Below are positions 63,656 to 64,000 of a stretch of 64,000 nt of DNA, one piece after another; the first letter of the stretch is position 1, and every line of letters begins with the position of its first letter. The notes under the pieces are model-generated. The model was not told the DNA's origin and made no database searches. It saw nothing but the letters and a program-made list of their open reading frames with translations. Origin of the DNA: Neisseriaceae bacterium JH1-16 (lineage in GTDB: Bacteria; Pseudomonadota; Gammaproteobacteria; Burkholderiales; Chromobacteriaceae); NCBI GenBank assembly GCA_025989215.1, contig JAPDNP010000002.1, positions 1 to 64,000 of the forward strand, in the 5' to 3' direction. The position numbers and the translations under genes were made by a program.

Positions 63656-64000
63656 ATGAGCCAACCCGCACGACAACTCCACCTCGGCGCCTTTCTGATG
63701 GGCGTCGGCCACCATCTGGCGGCCTGGCGCCACCCCGACGTCGACCCGAGTGGCGCCGTCAGCTTTGCCCACTTCAGACAGCTGGCACAGTTGGCCGAAC
63801 GCGGCCTGTTCGACGCACTGTTCCTCGCCGACAACGTCGGCCTGCCCGCGGCGCCGCCGAGCACGCTCAGCCGCGGCGGCCTGCCCTACCACTTCGAACC
63901 GCTGACGCTGCTGGCGGCGCTGGCCGGCGTCACCGAGCGGATCGGCCTGGTGGCCACCGTGTCGGCCACCTATCTGCCGCCCTATCACCTGGCGCGCAAA
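63656..64000 (+). CDS. LLM-class flavin-dependent monooxygenase, NtaA/SnaA/DszA type (5' part)
   Basis: 115 residues before the window ends. LHLGAFLMGVGHHLAAWRHP and QLAERGLFDALFLADN are typical of the NtaA/SnaA/DszA group of FMN-reductase-dependent luciferase-like monooxygenases. EPLTLLAALAGVTERIGLVAT continues the barrel. Full proteins are about 440 residues, so most of the gene lies beyond the right edge. It is divergent from the permease gene. TTGGCCGAA at 63791 encodes Leu-Ala-Glu. Confidence 0.88.
   Translation, partial: MSQPARQLHLGAFLMGVGHHLAAWRHPDVDPSGAVSFAHFRQLAQLAERGLFDALFLADNVGLPAAPPSTLSRGGLPYHFEPLTLLAALAGVTERIGLVATVSATYLPPYHLARK

Noticed and set aside
1-64000. CRISPR array, prophage, integron or tRNA-linked island
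   Set aside because: No regularly spaced direct repeats, integrase, transposase, phage structural genes or tRNA cloverleaf sequences were found by reading both strands.

Overview
The window is G+C-rich, gene-dense chromosomal DNA from a betaproteobacterium, most likely of the Neisseriales/Chromobacterium side. The reasons are the block lepA-lepB-(short gene)-rnc-era-recO-pdxJ-acpS-nagZ, the neighbouring rpoE-rseA-rseB-rseC-mucD envelope-stress operon, and an rRNA-type promoter with boxA at the left edge. I do not recognise the species. No CRISPR array, intact transposase, prophage or tRNA was seen.

Layout. 1-150: leader and promoter of an rRNA operon running leftward out of the window. 0.3-5.8 kb (minus strand): tex, a SpoIIAA-like protein, an EamA exporter coupled to a small exported protein, and a Rieske oxygenase. 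6.3-14.0 kb: two chemoreceptors flanking an LD-carboxypeptidase lipoprotein and an ECF sigma/anti-sigma pair, which is divergent from a metallophosphoesterase-cupredoxin pair. 14.2-16.2 kb: a hypothetical protein, a secreted phosphatase and dgkA. 16.3-20.1 kb: four small metabolic enzymes divergent from a MocR regulator. 20.1-25.2 kb: hrpA and a degenerate HD-GYP protein. 25.3-27.4 kb: an HxlR/NAD(P)-binding divergon and a thioesterase. 27.4-29.2 kb: a compositionally distinct islet with a uracil-DNA-glycosylase-like gene. 29.2-30.8 kb: glutathionyl-hydroquinone reductase and a broken SDR gene. 30.8-43.6 kb: the housekeeping block and the sigma-E operon, all on the minus strand. 43.9-52.0 kb: the 2-methylcitrate propionate pathway (prpB, prpC, acnD, prpF) with an embedded 2H-phosphoesterase gene and a following beta-ketothiolase. 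52-56 kb: small accessory genes, two of them decayed. 56.3-61.9 kb: a giant secreted Ig-like protein beside a membrane protein carrying a ribosomal bL12-like C-terminal domain. 62-64 kb: an NCS2 nucleobase permease and the start of a flavin monooxygenase.

The strongest unexplained signal is not a gene. The nonamer TTGGCCGAA, usually extended to (AA)GGTTGGCCGAA(G/C)C, occurs 35 times by eye on the two strands, against about 0.5 expected by chance. It sits inside genes in several reading frames, in intergenic gaps and in hairpins, including a terminator and a head-to-head inverted pair. This density and arrangement is what DNA uptake sequences of Neisseriaceae and Pasteurellaceae look like, but the motif is unlike the published dialects I know. 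A short interspersed MITE-like element of about 108 bp (two good copies and one decayed copy) is a second repeat family.
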